Shown here: piece after piece, positions 44,237-52,577 of the stretch
Layout of the letters: every line of letters begins with the position of its first letter
How positions within the stretch are numbered: position 1 is the stretch's first letter
NCBI RefSeq assembly: GCF_036248255.1
Contig: NZ_CP109178.1
Coordinates: 8,313,001 to 8,377,000 of the forward strand
From: Streptomyces sp. NBC_01717
GTDB taxonomy: Bacteria; Actinomycetota; Actinomycetes; Streptomycetales; Streptomycetaceae
Length of the DNA: 64,000 nucleotides
Direction of reading: 5' to 3'
The notes under the pieces: model-generated
Told to the model about the DNA's origin: nothing
Database searches by the model: none
What the model saw: the letters and a program-made list of their open reading frames with translations, nothing else
Translations under genes and position numbers: made by a program

Positions 44237-44947
44237 GTGTCGGGTGCAGACAAGAAGCAGGCGGCGGGCAGGCGGTCCGTGGGACGGCCGCGCAGGCTCG
44301 ACCCCGACACGATGGTCGCCACCGCGCGGCGCATCCTCGAGGAAGAGGGCCTGGACGCCCTGAGCATGCGACGGGTGGCGAAGGAGCTCGGCAGCACGCC
44401 GATGGCGCTCTACCACTACGTACGGGACAAGGACGAGCTGCTGATGCTCACCCTGTCCGGGACCGCGGGCGCCTTGCCGCGCCCCGAACTGCCCGAGGAT
44501 CCGCGCGCGCGGCTGCTCGCGGTCTCTGTGCACGCGCATGAGATCCTCCGCCGGATCCCGTGGGTGCTCGACGTCCTGGCGCTGGGCGAGCTCACCGACA
44601 GAGATGCCCTGTGGATAGTGGAGGAAATCCTCGACAGCGCCCAGAAGTGCGGCCTCTCCCCGGCCCGGGCGGTACGTGCCTGCTGGACGATCTGGCAGTA
44701 CATCTACGGCGACCTGATCTTCCGCAGGGCCGCCGCCCGCCGCGCGGAGCACCCGCCGAGCAGGCGCTACTTCCCCGAGATGGTCACCGAGGAGGACGCG
44801 GAGGAGCTGCCGCGGCTCACCGCGATCAAGGACCAGTGGCGCGCCTACGCCGCCGACTACTCGGTCGCCGACGAACTCGACGCGATCATCGAGGGGCTTA
44901 TCAGCCGGGGAACCCGCGGACCGGACGAGCCCGCACTGCCACCCTGA
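44237..44947 (+). CDS. TetR/AcrR regulator with TetR-type C-terminal domain
   Basis: A 236-residue regulator. The helix-turn-helix is 'ARRILEEEGLDALSMRRVAKELGSTPMALYHYVRDKDELLML', where MALYHYVRDKDEL is the recognition segment. The remaining 150 residues match the C-terminal domain of tetracycline-repressor-like proteins ('RAVRACWTIWQYIYGDLIFRR'). GTG 44237 has GAGGGAC a suitable distance upstream. No resistance gene is adjacent, so its target could be ltrA or a distant gene. Confidence 0.92.
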   Translation: MSGADKKQAAGRRSVGRPRRLDPDTMVATARRILEEEGLDALSMRRVAKELGSTPMALYHYVRDKDELLMLTLSGTAGALPRPELPEDPRARLLAVSVHAHEILRRIPWVLDVLALGELTDRDALWIVEEILDSAQKCGLSPARAVRACWTIWQYIYGDLIFRRAAARRAEHPPSRRYFPEMVTEEDAEELPRLTAIKDQWRAYAADYSVADELDAIIEGLISRGTRGPDEPALPP

Positions 44948-45054
44948 GGCTCCTGTGCCTCCAGATGCTCTTGAGGCACACGACGCGGGTGTGGGCGACA
45001 ATGGAAGACGCAGGCAGCGGACTCGCCGCCGAAGATCATTGGCCGGAGCCCCTT

Positions 45055-45285
45055 ATGGATAACCCAGAAAGTTACGAGCTGGTATTTCAGGCATCTGCCG
45101 TCGAGGACGACGCTGTGATTGTTCGGCGGACTCCGCGGGAGGGGGCCGGCGGCTACCCCATCTACGAGGACGAGACAGGCATCGTACGCGCGGAGATCAG
45201 CGAGAACGGCGAGGTGCGGATGATGGCCAGCGGCGGCCATCAGGTGCTCGGCTCACCGCTGGTCCGTGCGGTCAGCGAGCACTGA
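45055..45285 (+). CDS. DUF6296 family small protein
   Basis: A 76-residue protein: 'ESYELVFQASAVEDDAVIVRRTPREGAGGYPIYEDETGIVRAEISENGEVRMMASGGHQ'. The beta-rich pattern with G.P.Y.DETGIVR and the M.ASGGHQ end matches DUF6296 as seen in streptomycetes. Function unknown. GGAG before ATG 45055 supports the start; an upstream Met at 45001 is in frame but the added sequence is not conserved-looking. It ends before a bidirectional terminator. Confidence 0.78.
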   Translation: MDNPESYELVFQASAVEDDAVIVRRTPREGAGGYPIYEDETGIVRAEISENGEVRMMASGGHQVLGSPLVRAVSEH

Positions 45286-45361
45286 GCAACCCCAGGGCTG
45301 ACGGCCGATCAGACTGGCTTCGGCACGCGGGAATTCGATTCCGGGTCGTCGGTAGCAACGG

Positions 45362-45419
45362 CAGAGGCCGATGGTTCGCCGCCCACTCATGGACAGAGCG
45401 GCGAAACCATCGGCCTGTG
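45362..45419. terminator. Bidirectional terminator between DUF6296 and DUF6381 copy 2
   Basis: Long inverted repeat: arms starting at 45362 and ending at 45419, with GGCCGATGGTT-CGCCGC on the left pairing to GCGGCGAAACCATCGGCC on the right except for one bulged base, around a 15-base loop. It serves both convergent genes. Confidence 0.8.
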
Positions 45420-45431
45420 CGTGGTGCGGTC

Positions 45432-45620
45432 CTACTTGTGCGGGCGCGTCTCGCCGCTCATGTTGCTGAGCTGCTCGCTCTGCTCCTGCAGCTTCCGAGC
45501 CTTCTCCTCGAGCCGCTGACGCTGCTCGGGATCGGTGGCGCGCTCCGCGGCCTCGGTCATGTGCTTGGCCTTCTCGCGCATCTGCTGGGCTCGGCCACTG
45601 GTTTCGCCTGCAACGCTCAT
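45432..45620 (-). CDS. DUF6381 family small helical protein (copy 2)
   Basis: A 62-residue charged helical protein starting MSVAGETSGRAQQMREKAKH, a clear paralogue of the protein at 15457-15639. Two amphipathic helices (AQQMREKAKHMTEAAERA and QRQRLEEKARKLQEQSEQL) are predicted. AAGGAG is six bases before ATG 45620. Its leader shares blocks with copy 1, including GCCCGCTCTTC. It is convergent with DUF6296 and separated by a long hairpin. Confidence 0.85.
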   Translation of the reverse strand: MSVAGETSGRAQQMREKAKHMTEAAERATDPEQRQRLEEKARKLQEQSEQLSNMSGETRPHK

Positions 45621-45762
45621 CGTCACTCCTTGGACGCTAGGTGAAGAGCGGGCTCCATCAGAGAACCAGCGTCGCGGGCTCTCCGCATTCCGAAGCGTTA
45701 CGCTGCGTTACCGTCGGGGCTGCGCGGCCGTAGGCAGGCGAGACGCTGGCATGATCGAGGGC

Positions 45763-46455
45763 ATGAACGAGCGCATGATCGCCGCGTGTGACGGGGCATC
45801 GAAGGGTAATCCGGGGCCTGCGGCCTGGGCATGGGTCGTGGCCGATGCGCAGGGGAGCCCTGAGCGTTGGGAGGCGGGGCCGCTGGGCACCGCCACCAAC
45901 AACGTCGCCGAACTCACCGCACTCCAGGAGCTGCTGGAGTCCACCGACCCGGGCGCGGAGATCGAGGTCCGGATGGATTCGCAGTACGCCATGAACGCGG
46001 TCACGAAGTGGCTGCCGGGGTGGAAACGCAACGGGTGGAAGACTTCGGCCGGCAAGCCCGTGGCCAACCGCGATCTGGTGGCCCGCATCGACGCGTTGCT
46101 CAGTGGCCGGACCGTGAACTTCGTCTACGTGCCCGCCCACCAGGTGGACGGAGACCCGCTCAACGCCCTGGCCGACCAGGCGGCCAGCGAGGCCGCCGTC
46201 GCTCAGCGGGAAGCGGGTTCCGCACATGGCTCCCCGCTGCCGACTCCCGCCCCTGCCAGGACGTCCGGGGGCCGGAGCGGCGGTGCGGCGGCGAAGAAGA
46301 CGGACGGTGAGGCACGCCCCGCGCGCATCGGGGGCACCATCCGGGCCAGGTTCGCGGGGCGCTGCCACTGCGGAAAGCCCTACGCGGCCAAGGACATGAT
46401 CGCCAAGAACCCGAGCGGCTGGGGCCACCCCGAGTGCCGTACCGCGCCCGCCTGA
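45763..46455 (+). CDS. rnhA: Ribonuclease HI with extra C-terminal Cys-containing tail
   Basis: A 230-residue protein. Residues 1-145 are an RNase HI domain with all catalytic residues: Asp10 in ACDGASKGNPG, Glu50 in NNVAELTAL, Asp72 in RMDSQYAMN, His126 and Asp138 in 'PAHQVDGDPLNALADQAA'. It degrades RNA in RNA/DNA hybrids. After a Pro/Ala/Gly linker (146-195) comes a compact tail with 'RFAGRCHCGKPYAAKDMIAKNPSGWGHPEC', in which three Cys and a His could bind zinc. ATG 45763 is preferred for its position relative to the catalytic Asp; 45751 and 45775 are alternatives. Confidence 0.9.
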   Translation: MNERMIAACDGASKGNPGPAAWAWVVADAQGSPERWEAGPLGTATNNVAELTALQELLESTDPGAEIEVRMDSQYAMNAVTKWLPGWKRNGWKTSAGKPVANRDLVARIDALLSGRTVNFVYVPAHQVDGDPLNALADQAASEAAVAQREAGSAHGSPLPTPAPARTSGGRSGGAAAKKTDGEARPARIGGTIRARFAGRCHCGKPYAAKDMIAKNPSGWGHPECRTAPA

Positions 46456-46586
46456 GGCGACCACCCGCCGGTCCGACCTCGGGAGTAGCCCCGTAACAGA
46501 GGCTCTCCGTGCCATGATGCGGCTCCGACCGCAGCGTCCGCGGTGCTCCGCCGACGCTGCGGGAACGGCTGGACGCTGGGGGGCGT

Positions 46587-47318
46587 ATGGGATCCACAGG
46601 TACGGTGCTGCGCGAGTTGCGCGGCGCACAGAAGACCGCCAAGGGTGTGTCGCTCTACTCGCGGTACGTGAACCGCCCGGCCGGGCGGGTGCTCGCGGCC
46701 GGCGCCTTTCGAATCGGGCTGTCGCCCAATCAAGTCACGTTGGTCAGCGCGGCCTTCACCTTCGTCGGCATCGCGTCGGTGGCACTGGTCCGTCCGTCCT
46801 GGGGGCTCGCGGCCGTCGTGTACGCGGCTCTGGTGGTCGGCTTCGCCTTCGACTCGGCCGACGGGCAGCTCGCCAGGCTGACCGGGCGGGGCGGACCCGA
46901 CGGTGAGTGGCTGGACCATGTCGTGGACTGCGCCAAGATGATCCTCGTACACACCGCCGTGCTGATCTCGTTCCACCGGTTTTTCGAGCTGCCCGGCGAG
47001 GGCTGGCTGCTGCTGCCGCTGGGCTTCCTGTTCGTCGCAGTGCTGACCTTCTGTGCCGGTCTGCTGCGCGAACAGCTGGGCAAGGCCGCCGCCCGCCCCG
47101 CACCGCCCGGCAGCGCCACGGCCCCGGTGTCCCGGGTGCGGGCCGTGGCGCTGCTTCCCGCCGACTACGGGGTGTTCTGCCTGGTGTTCCTGCTGCTCGG
47201 GGACGAGGCCGCGTTCCGTGTCGGCTATGCCGTACTCGCCGTCGTGCACGCGTTGTTCCTGGTGGCTTTCCTCGTCAAATGGTTCAGGGAGCTGAAAGCG
47301 CTCCGGGCGACGGGCTGA
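46587..47318 (+). CDS. CDP-alcohol phosphatidyltransferase family membrane protein
   Basis: A 243-residue membrane enzyme with about six helices. The family motif is complete: 'DSADGQLARLTGRGGPDGEWLDHVVD', with Asp89, Asp92, Asp110 and Asp114 as metal and catalytic residues. It transfers a phospho-alcohol from a CDP donor to an acceptor in lipid or cell-wall polymer synthesis. GGGGGGC stands before ATG 46587. Its 3' end overlaps the convergent nucleotidyltransferase gene by 35 bases. Association with a CTP-type nucleotidyltransferase suggests a shared CDP-activated product. Confidence 0.9.
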   Translation: MGSTGTVLRELRGAQKTAKGVSLYSRYVNRPAGRVLAAGAFRIGLSPNQVTLVSAAFTFVGIASVALVRPSWGLAAVVYAALVVGFAFDSADGQLARLTGRGGPDGEWLDHVVDCAKMILVHTAVLISFHRFFELPGEGWLLLPLGFLFVAVLTFCAGLLREQLGKAAARPAPPGSATAPVSRVRAVALLPADYGVFCLVFLLLGDEAAFRVGYAVLAVVHALFLVAFLVKWFRELKALRATG

Positions 47319-47733
47319 CGAGCGTGTCCAGTGCCCGGCGCAGCTGGGTACTGGACGTGTGCACGGTGTACGGGAAGTAGACGACCTCGACGCCGACTTC
47401 GGCGAAGTCGCGCTCGAGCCGTTTCCCCTTCTCCGTGCCCCGCCAGTCGTCCCCCTTGAAGATGACGTCGAACCTGACCTGCTGCCACGTCTCGACCTTG
47501 TCGGGCACGGTCTCGACGAACGCCGCGTCCACGTAGCGCACGCTGCGGACGATCTCGAGCCGCTCCGGCAGCGGAATCACCGGCTTGTGGCCCTTGGCGA
47601 GCGCGGCCATCTCGTCCGAGACAACCCCCGCCACCAGGTAGTCGCACTGGCTGCGGGCATGCCGCAGGATGTTCAGGTGCCCTACATGGAACAGGTCGTA
47701 GACCCCCGGCGCGTAGCCGACCCTGTGCACCAT
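47284..47733 (-). CDS. Cytidylyltransferase-like nucleotidyltransferase
   Basis: A 149-residue enzyme of the glycerol-3-phosphate/ethanolamine-phosphate cytidylyltransferase type. The HxGH motif is in 'GVYDLFHVGHLNILRHA' and the ISSTxxR motif in 'TVHTSSTQLRRAL'; 'VIFKGDDWRGTEKG' is the usual middle segment. It would make a CDP-alcohol or ADP-sugar. A GGGGGGAG site is seven bases before ATG 47733. The stop lies inside the convergent CDP-alcohol transferase gene. Confidence 0.92.
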   Translation of the reverse strand: MVHRVGYAPGVYDLFHVGHLNILRHARSQCDYLVAGVVSDEMAALAKGHKPVIPLPERLEIVRSVRYVDAAFVETVPDKVETWQQVRFDVIFKGDDWRGTEKGKRLERDFAEVGVEVVYFPYTVHTSSTQLRRALDTLVSPSPGALSAP

Positions 47734-47945
47734 CCGTTCTCTCCCCCCACGGTGAACGTGACGTCCGTCTCCCGGACTCAGGTGTCCGGACATGGCATCC
47801 GGTCCTGCGGGATATCGGTATCGGTGTTGATCGTGCAATGACCTTACTGTGAAGACCACTTGCGCATCACGTGAACGGATAAGCTCACTTTTGGGGTTGT
47901 TCCCTGGAGGGAACAGGGGGCTGTACCGGGGGAGGTGATCGTCCG

Positions 47946-48167
47946 GTGTCCGATGCCGATCATCACAAGCCGTTCGAAGACCACAGGCTTCTCGCGGTCT
48001 CGACCAAGCGCGCGCCGGAGCTGACCGGAATCGGTCCGTACGCTGCCCAGCTCGTCGAGCACCGGGCCGCGTCCGGGGCCGAGACCCATGTGCTGACCGG
48101 CATGCCGCACCACCCCTCCTGGCGCACGGAGGCCGGGTTCCGGGGCGTGCGGTCACGCCGGAGATGA
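47946..48167 (+). pseudogene. Truncated GT4-type glycosyltransferase (N-terminal remnant)
   Basis: A 73-residue frame whose centre is plainly the first part of a WcaI/GT4-type glycosyltransferase: 'APELTGIGPYAAQLVEHRAASGAETHVLTGMPHHPSWRTEAGFRG'. The family needs about 400 residues; here it ends in VRSRRR and the following sequence runs directly into the fcl-like gene upstream region. The N-terminus is also altered. It is therefore a gene remnant. It lies between the nucleotidyltransferase and the GDP-fucose synthase-like gene, where a full glycosyltransferase would be expected in such a locus. Confidence 0.72.
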
Positions 48168-48296
48168 GCGCGGTCTTCGCCACGTCGTCCCCTTCTGAGG
48201 TCGCCTGAGAGACGGTTGGTTCACCGAAATATCAGAATTTGCGTGATCTGCGGCAAAACGGCACCGCGATGTACAGCTGCTGGCACAATCCGAGCC

Positions 48297-49280
48297 ATGA
48301 CGACTGATCTCCCCGGCCCTCCCCAGGAATCCGTCCGCCCGCTCCTACGACCCGGCGCCCGCATATTTGTCGCGGGCCACCGTGGGCTCGTCGGCTCGGC
48401 AGTGGTGCGCCGCCTCACCGCCGAAGGCCACGAGGTGATCACCCGCGGTCGCGACAGCCTCGATCTGCGCGATGCCGTACCGACCGAGGCCTTTCTGCGT
48501 GACATCCGCCCGGACGCCGTGGTGCTGGCCGCCGCCAAGGTCGGCGGGATCATGGCCAACAGCACGTTTCCGGTGCAGTTCCTCGAGGACAACCTGCGCA
48601 TCCAGTTGAGCGTGATCGCCGGTGCGCATGCCGCCGGGGTCGAGCGGCTGCTCTTCCTCGGCTCGTCCTGCATCTACCCCAAGCGCGCCCCGCAGCCGAT
48701 CCCCGAGGACGCCCTGCTCACCGGCCCGCTGGAGCCGACCAACGAGGCGTATGCGCTCGCCAAGATCGCCGGCATCGTGCAGACCCAGTCGTACCGGCGG
48801 CAGTACGGCGCCTCGTACATCAGCGCCATGCCCACCAATCTCTACGGGCCCGGCGACAACTTCGACCTGGAGTCCTCGCACGTCCTGCCCGCCCTGATCC
48901 GCCGCTTCCACGAGGCGCGACACGGCGGCGCACCCGAGGTCACCCTCTGGGGCTCCGGCGGCCCCCGGCGCGAGTTCCTGCACGTCGACGACCTGGCCGC
49001 AGCATGCCTCCTGCTCCTCGAGCGTTACGACGGTGACGAACCGGTCAACGTCGGTTGCGGTGAGGACCTGACCATCCGTGAACTTGCCGCAACTGTACGA
49101 GCTGTGACGGAATATCAGGGCAGCGTCTCATGGGACACGTCGAAGCCCGACGGCACCCCGCGCAAGCTTCTCGACATCTCCCGCCTCTCCTCTCTCGGCT
49201 TCAAACCGAAGATCCCGCTGCGCGACGGCATCGCCAGCACCTACGCCTGGTGGCTGGATCACCGGGACACCGACCGCTGA
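48297..49280 (+). CDS. fcl: GDP-L-fucose synthase-like NAD-dependent epimerase/reductase
   Basis: A 327-residue SDR-type sugar-nucleotide enzyme. The cofactor motif is '[18 protein letters not shown]' and the catalytic set is Ser in '[18 protein letters not shown]' and Tyr/Lys in '[12 protein letters not shown]'. '[29 protein letters not shown]' is diagnostic for GDP-fucose synthases. It would convert GDP-4-keto-6-deoxymannose to GDP-fucose, but no GDP-mannose dehydratase is in the window. ATG 48297 follows a non-conserved upstream frame. Confidence 0.92.
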   Translation: MTTDLPGPPQESVRPLLRPGARIFVAGHRGLVGSAVVRRLTAEGHEVITRGRDSLDLRDAVPTEAFLRDIRPDAVVLAAAKVGGIMANSTFPVQFLEDNLRIQLSVIAGAHAAGVERLLFLGSSCIYPKRAPQPIPEDALLTGPLEPTNEAYALAKIAGIVQTQSYRRQYGASYISAMPTNLYGPGDNFDLESSHVLPALIRRFHEARHGGAPEVTLWGSGGPRREFLHVDDLAAACLLLLERYDGDEPVNVGCGEDLTIRELAATVRAVTEYQGSVSWDTSKPDGTPRKLLDISRLSSLGFKPKIPLRDGIASTYAWWLDHRDTDR

Positions 49281-49392
49281 CCACCGGCCGGTTCGTCGGG
49301 ACCGGGCGGCCGCCGCAGCGCGACGGCCGCCCGCCCGCCGGCCTCGCACGGCCGGCCGACGTTCACCTCTCACATCCGGTTTCCCGTCGCTC

Positions 49393-50943
49393 TCAGTACG
49401 CCCCGCGGCCGTCGGTGACGGCGCGCAGCGTACGGGCCATGAGCCCCAGGTCCGTGGCCACCGACCAGTTGTCGACGTACCACAGGTCGAGCGAGACGGT
49501 CTCCTGCCAGGACAGGTCCGAACGTCCGCTGACCTGCCACAGACCGGTCAGCCCCGGCCGGACCGCGAGCCGCCGGAGCTCACGCTCGTCGTAACAGGAC
49601 ACCTCCTCCGGCAGGGGAGGCCGCGGACCCACCAGCGACATGTCGCCCCGGATGACGTTGAGCAGCTGCGGCAGCTCGTCGAGCGAGGTCCGGCGCAGGA
49701 TCCGGCCGATCCGGGTCACCCGGGGATCGCGGCGCATCTTGAACATCGGACCGTCGTTCTCGTTGGCCGTCGCCAGCTCGGCCTTGTGCGTTTCGGCGTC
49801 CTCCACCATCGTGCGGAACTTCCACATGGTGAACGGCTGGTTGTGCTGCCCCTGACGGATCTGGCGGTGGAACACCGGGCCGTCGGAGGTGAACCGTATT
49901 GCCGCCCCGATCAGGAGCAACAGCGGCGTCAGCAGTACGAGTCCGAGGGCCGCACCGGTGCGGTCCACCGCGGCCTTCAGTGCCATCTGCGGCCCCCGGC
50001 GCAGCGGCGGCACGATGTGCAGCAGCGTCAGCCCGGCCGCGGAGGCCGGACGCACCCGGCCTGCCGCGATGTCCGAGAGGTCCGACAGCACGGACAGTTG
50101 GAGCCCCCCGTCGTGCAGCCCCCAGGACAGACGTCGCAGCCGTTCCCCGGAGAGCTGTGGTCCGGGTACGACGAGTGCCAGGTCCGCGTCCTGGGCGAAG
50201 GCTCCGCCCAGGACAGTCGTCACGTCGTCGTCGGCCGGGGCGGGTGCGAGCCGCCCCGGCACCGGAGCCTCACAGCTCAGTGACGCCGTGCCCACGGGTA
50301 TGGCAGCCACCACGGTGTAGGCGTGGTCCGTACGGGAACCGAGCAGCTGCACCGCCCGGTCCACCCCCGGCGCCTCGCCGACCACCAGCACCCGGTGCAC
50401 TGCACGCTGTCGCCGTCCCGGCCACGGGAGGTGACGCACCGTCGACACGACGACGGTCACCAGCAGGCCGGGCAGCAGCGCCACGACCGCGGTCACCGGC
50501 TGCACCGGCTCCCTGAGCACGGTCGCGAGCACGGCCAGCACGCCGATGAGCAGCAGCCAGTCCCCGGGGGCGGTCAGCGCGCCCCTGAAGCCCCCCGGCC
50601 GCCGGTCCGCGTACCGGCCACGCACCGCCCGGACGCCGGTCCACACCGACGAGGCCACTACGGCGGCGAGTTGTGCCCGCCGTTGTCCGTAGGCGCCCAG
50701 TACGAGCCAGGCCGGTATCCCCAGGCCGAGAAGATCGGCGCAGACGATGAGCGGCAGGTATCGGCCCGGTCTTTTCTTCGGGCCGGGCCGGTGGTCGGAA
50801 CGGTTGCGCTGTACGGTCGGGGCGCTCCACAGCTGTTCGAGTTCCGTGCTGTGCGGCCGGTTCGAAGCGGTCCGCGGACGTGGCGCCCCCGCCAGTCCTG
50901 CGGGTCCTGATATTTCGGATTCGGGTAGCTCGACATGCCCCAT
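49393..50943 (-). CDS. Polyprenyl glycosylphosphotransferase (exopolysaccharide sugar transferase)
   Basis: A 516-residue membrane enzyme that starts lipid-linked polysaccharide synthesis by loading the first sugar-phosphate on undecaprenyl phosphate. Four N-terminal helices (about residues 75-180) precede a CoA-binding-like domain and another helix near residue 320. The catalytic Bac_transf domain has 'QIRQGQHNQPFTMWKFRTMVEDAE', 'RILRRTSLDELPQLLNVIRGDMSLVGPRPPLP' and 'RPGLTGLWQVSGRSDLSW'. ATG 50943 is preceded by TGGGGGG. It is convergent with the fcl-like gene. Confidence 0.94.
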   Translation of the reverse strand: MGHVELPESEISGPAGLAGAPRPRTASNRPHSTELEQLWSAPTVQRNRSDHRPGPKKRPGRYLPLIVCADLLGLGIPAWLVLGAYGQRRAQLAAVVASSVWTGVRAVRGRYADRRPGGFRGALTAPGDWLLLIGVLAVLATVLREPVQPVTAVVALLPGLLVTVVVSTVRHLPWPGRRQRAVHRVLVVGEAPGVDRAVQLLGSRTDHAYTVVAAIPVGTASLSCEAPVPGRLAPAPADDDVTTVLGGAFAQDADLALVVPGPQLSGERLRRLSWGLHDGGLQLSVLSDLSDIAAGRVRPASAAGLTLLHIVPPLRRGPQMALKAAVDRTGAALGLVLLTPLLLLIGAAIRFTSDGPVFHRQIRQGQHNQPFTMWKFRTMVEDAETHKAELATANENDGPMFKMRRDPRVTRIGRILRRTSLDELPQLLNVIRGDMSLVGPRPPLPEEVSCYDERELRRLAVRPGLTGLWQVSGRSDLSWQETVSLDLWYVDNWSVATDLGLMARTLRAVTDGRGAY

Positions 50944-51268
50944 GAACCCCCCAGTCACAGTTGCATCTCCACAAACAGGACGCATCCGCCGATCCCGTGG
51001 ACTGACGGATGCGCCCTCGCTCGGTGCACGATATCCACACACGTGCCATTTCGCTGGAGTTCTCGTGAAGTTCAGAACGCGAGCTACCGCTTTGACCTCG
51101 TCCCGATCCGAGTCGGATCACAAGGCCTTGTGGGTGGCTGTTGGCATTTGGGCGGTTCCGCGCTCGGATTGTGTGCGGACATGTAACCATCTCGTACGGT
51201 CGCCTCCGCGTCTGGGAGACTTGGCCGGAAGGCGGCGACGGCCGGCCACGAGCGAAAGAGGACGTGCG
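50944..51268. other. Divergent intergenic region with two abutting palindromes
   Basis: A 325-base gap between the sugar transferase (minus) and the alditol oxidase (plus). It has an AT-richer stretch and two neighbouring perfect palindromes at 51105-51132, described separately. No gene is supported; one frame at 50935-51186 lacks protein-like composition. Confidence 0.5.
51105..51132. promoter_or_regulatory. Twin palindromes upstream of alditol oxidase
   Basis: GATCCGA-G-TCGGATC (51105-51119) and CACAAGGCCTTGTG (51119-51132) are both perfect inverted repeats and share one base. They lie about 140 bases before the alditol oxidase start and 160 bases before the divergent sugar-transferase start, a position fit for one or two repressors. 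Confidence 0.5.
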
Positions 51269-52534
51269 GTGACTCCCGCGGAGAAGAACTGGGCCGGAAA
51301 CATCACCTTCGGTGCGCGGCGGCTGCGTACCCCCGGCTCGGAGGCCGAGCTGCAGGAGATCGTCGCCGCCGGCACAAAGGTACGGGCGCTGGGCACCCGG
51401 CACTCCTTCAGCACCGTCGCCGACACGGCCGGAGACCTTGTGTCGGTGGCCGGACTGCCTCGCACCGTCGACATCGACCGGGAGGCGGGGACGGTCACCG
51501 TCAGCGCGGGACTGCGCTTCGGGGAGTTCGCCGAAGAACTCCACCAGAACGGTTTCGCCCTGCACAACCTGGGTTCGCTGCCGCACATCTCGGTGGCCGG
51601 CGCCTGCGCTACCGGAACGCACGGCTCCGGCGTGGGCAACACCTCGCTGGCCGGTGCGGTCCGGGCGCTGGACATGGTCACGGCGGACGGGACCACCGCG
51701 CGGCTGACCCGCGGCGACGCTGACTTCCCCGGAGCGGTGGTCGCCCTGGGCGCCCTCGGCGTGGTGACCCGGCTGACACTGGACCTGGTGCCCGCCTTCG
51801 ACGTCCGGCAGTGGGTCTACGAGGATCTGCCGCAGGCCCGGATCGGCGACCGGGCCGGTTTCGACGAGGTGATGTCGGCCGCGTACAGCGTCAGCCTCTT
51901 CACCGCCTGGCGGGGCGGCCCCGTCAACCAGGTCTGGCTCAAGCAGCGAGTGGGCGCGGACGGGCCGGCGGAGGCGCCCGCCGAGTGGCTCGGCGCGAGG
52001 CTCGCGGACGGGCCGCGCCACCCGATCCAGGGCATGCCGGCCGAGAACTGCACGCGGCAGCAGGGTGTTCCCGGTGCGTGGCACAAGCGTCTGCCGCACT
52101 TCCGGCTGGAGTTCACCCCGAGCAACGGGGACGAGCTGCAGTCGGAGTACTTCGTGGCACGGAGCGACGCCGCGGCAGCCTTCGCGGCGCTCGACCGGCT
52201 CCGGGACCGGATCGCCCCGCTGCTGCAGATCAGCGAGATCCGCACCGTGGCCCGCGACGACCTGTGGCTGAGCCCCGCGAGCGGGACCGACTCGGTGGCC
52301 TTCCACTTCACCTGGGTGCAGGACATCGCCGCCGTCACGCCGGTGCTCGGGGCGATCGAGGAGGCACTGGCACCGTTCGGCGCCCGCCCGCACTGGGGCA
52401 AGGTGTTCACGACCGCACCAGAGACGCTGCGCACGCTGTACCCGCAGTACGCCGACTTCGAGAAGCTGATGGCCAGGTTCGACCCGGCGGGCAAGTTCCG
52501 CAACGACTTCCTGGACCGACACTTTCCGCAGTGA
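51269..52534 (+). CDS. aldO: Alditol oxidase (FAD-linked)
   Basis: A 421-residue flavoprotein of the VAO family, similar along its whole length to the Streptomyces coelicolor alditol oxidase as I remember it. The covalent flavin histidine is His45 in RALGTRHSFSTV, and the FAD-loop 'LPHISVAGACATGTHGSGVGNTSLAGAVR' is typical. The C-terminal part has 'LLQISEIRTVARDDLWLSP', 'HFTWVQD' and 'RPHWGKVFT'. It oxidises polyols such as xylitol or sorbitol at C1 with release of hydrogen peroxide. Start GTG 51269 with AGAGGAC upstream. Confidence 0.9.
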   Translation: MTPAEKNWAGNITFGARRLRTPGSEAELQEIVAAGTKVRALGTRHSFSTVADTAGDLVSVAGLPRTVDIDREAGTVTVSAGLRFGEFAEELHQNGFALHNLGSLPHISVAGACATGTHGSGVGNTSLAGAVRALDMVTADGTTARLTRGDADFPGAVVALGALGVVTRLTLDLVPAFDVRQWVYEDLPQARIGDRAGFDEVMSAAYSVSLFTAWRGGPVNQVWLKQRVGADGPAEAPAEWLGARLADGPRHPIQGMPAENCTRQQGVPGAWHKRLPHFRLEFTPSNGDELQSEYFVARSDAAAAFAALDRLRDRIAPLLQISEIRTVARDDLWLSPASGTDSVAFHFTWVQDIAAVTPVLGAIEEALAPFGARPHWGKVFTTAPETLRTLYPQYADFEKLMARFDPAGKFRNDFLDRHFPQ

Positions 52535-52577
52535 CGCCGGGCGCGCGGGGGGTGAAGCGGGGCCCGGCCGCCTGGCG

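Noticed and set aside
50270..52522. 750-codon minus-strand frame across alditol oxidase and the sugar transferase start
   Set aside because: It overlaps two well-recognised genes and shows no family motif.
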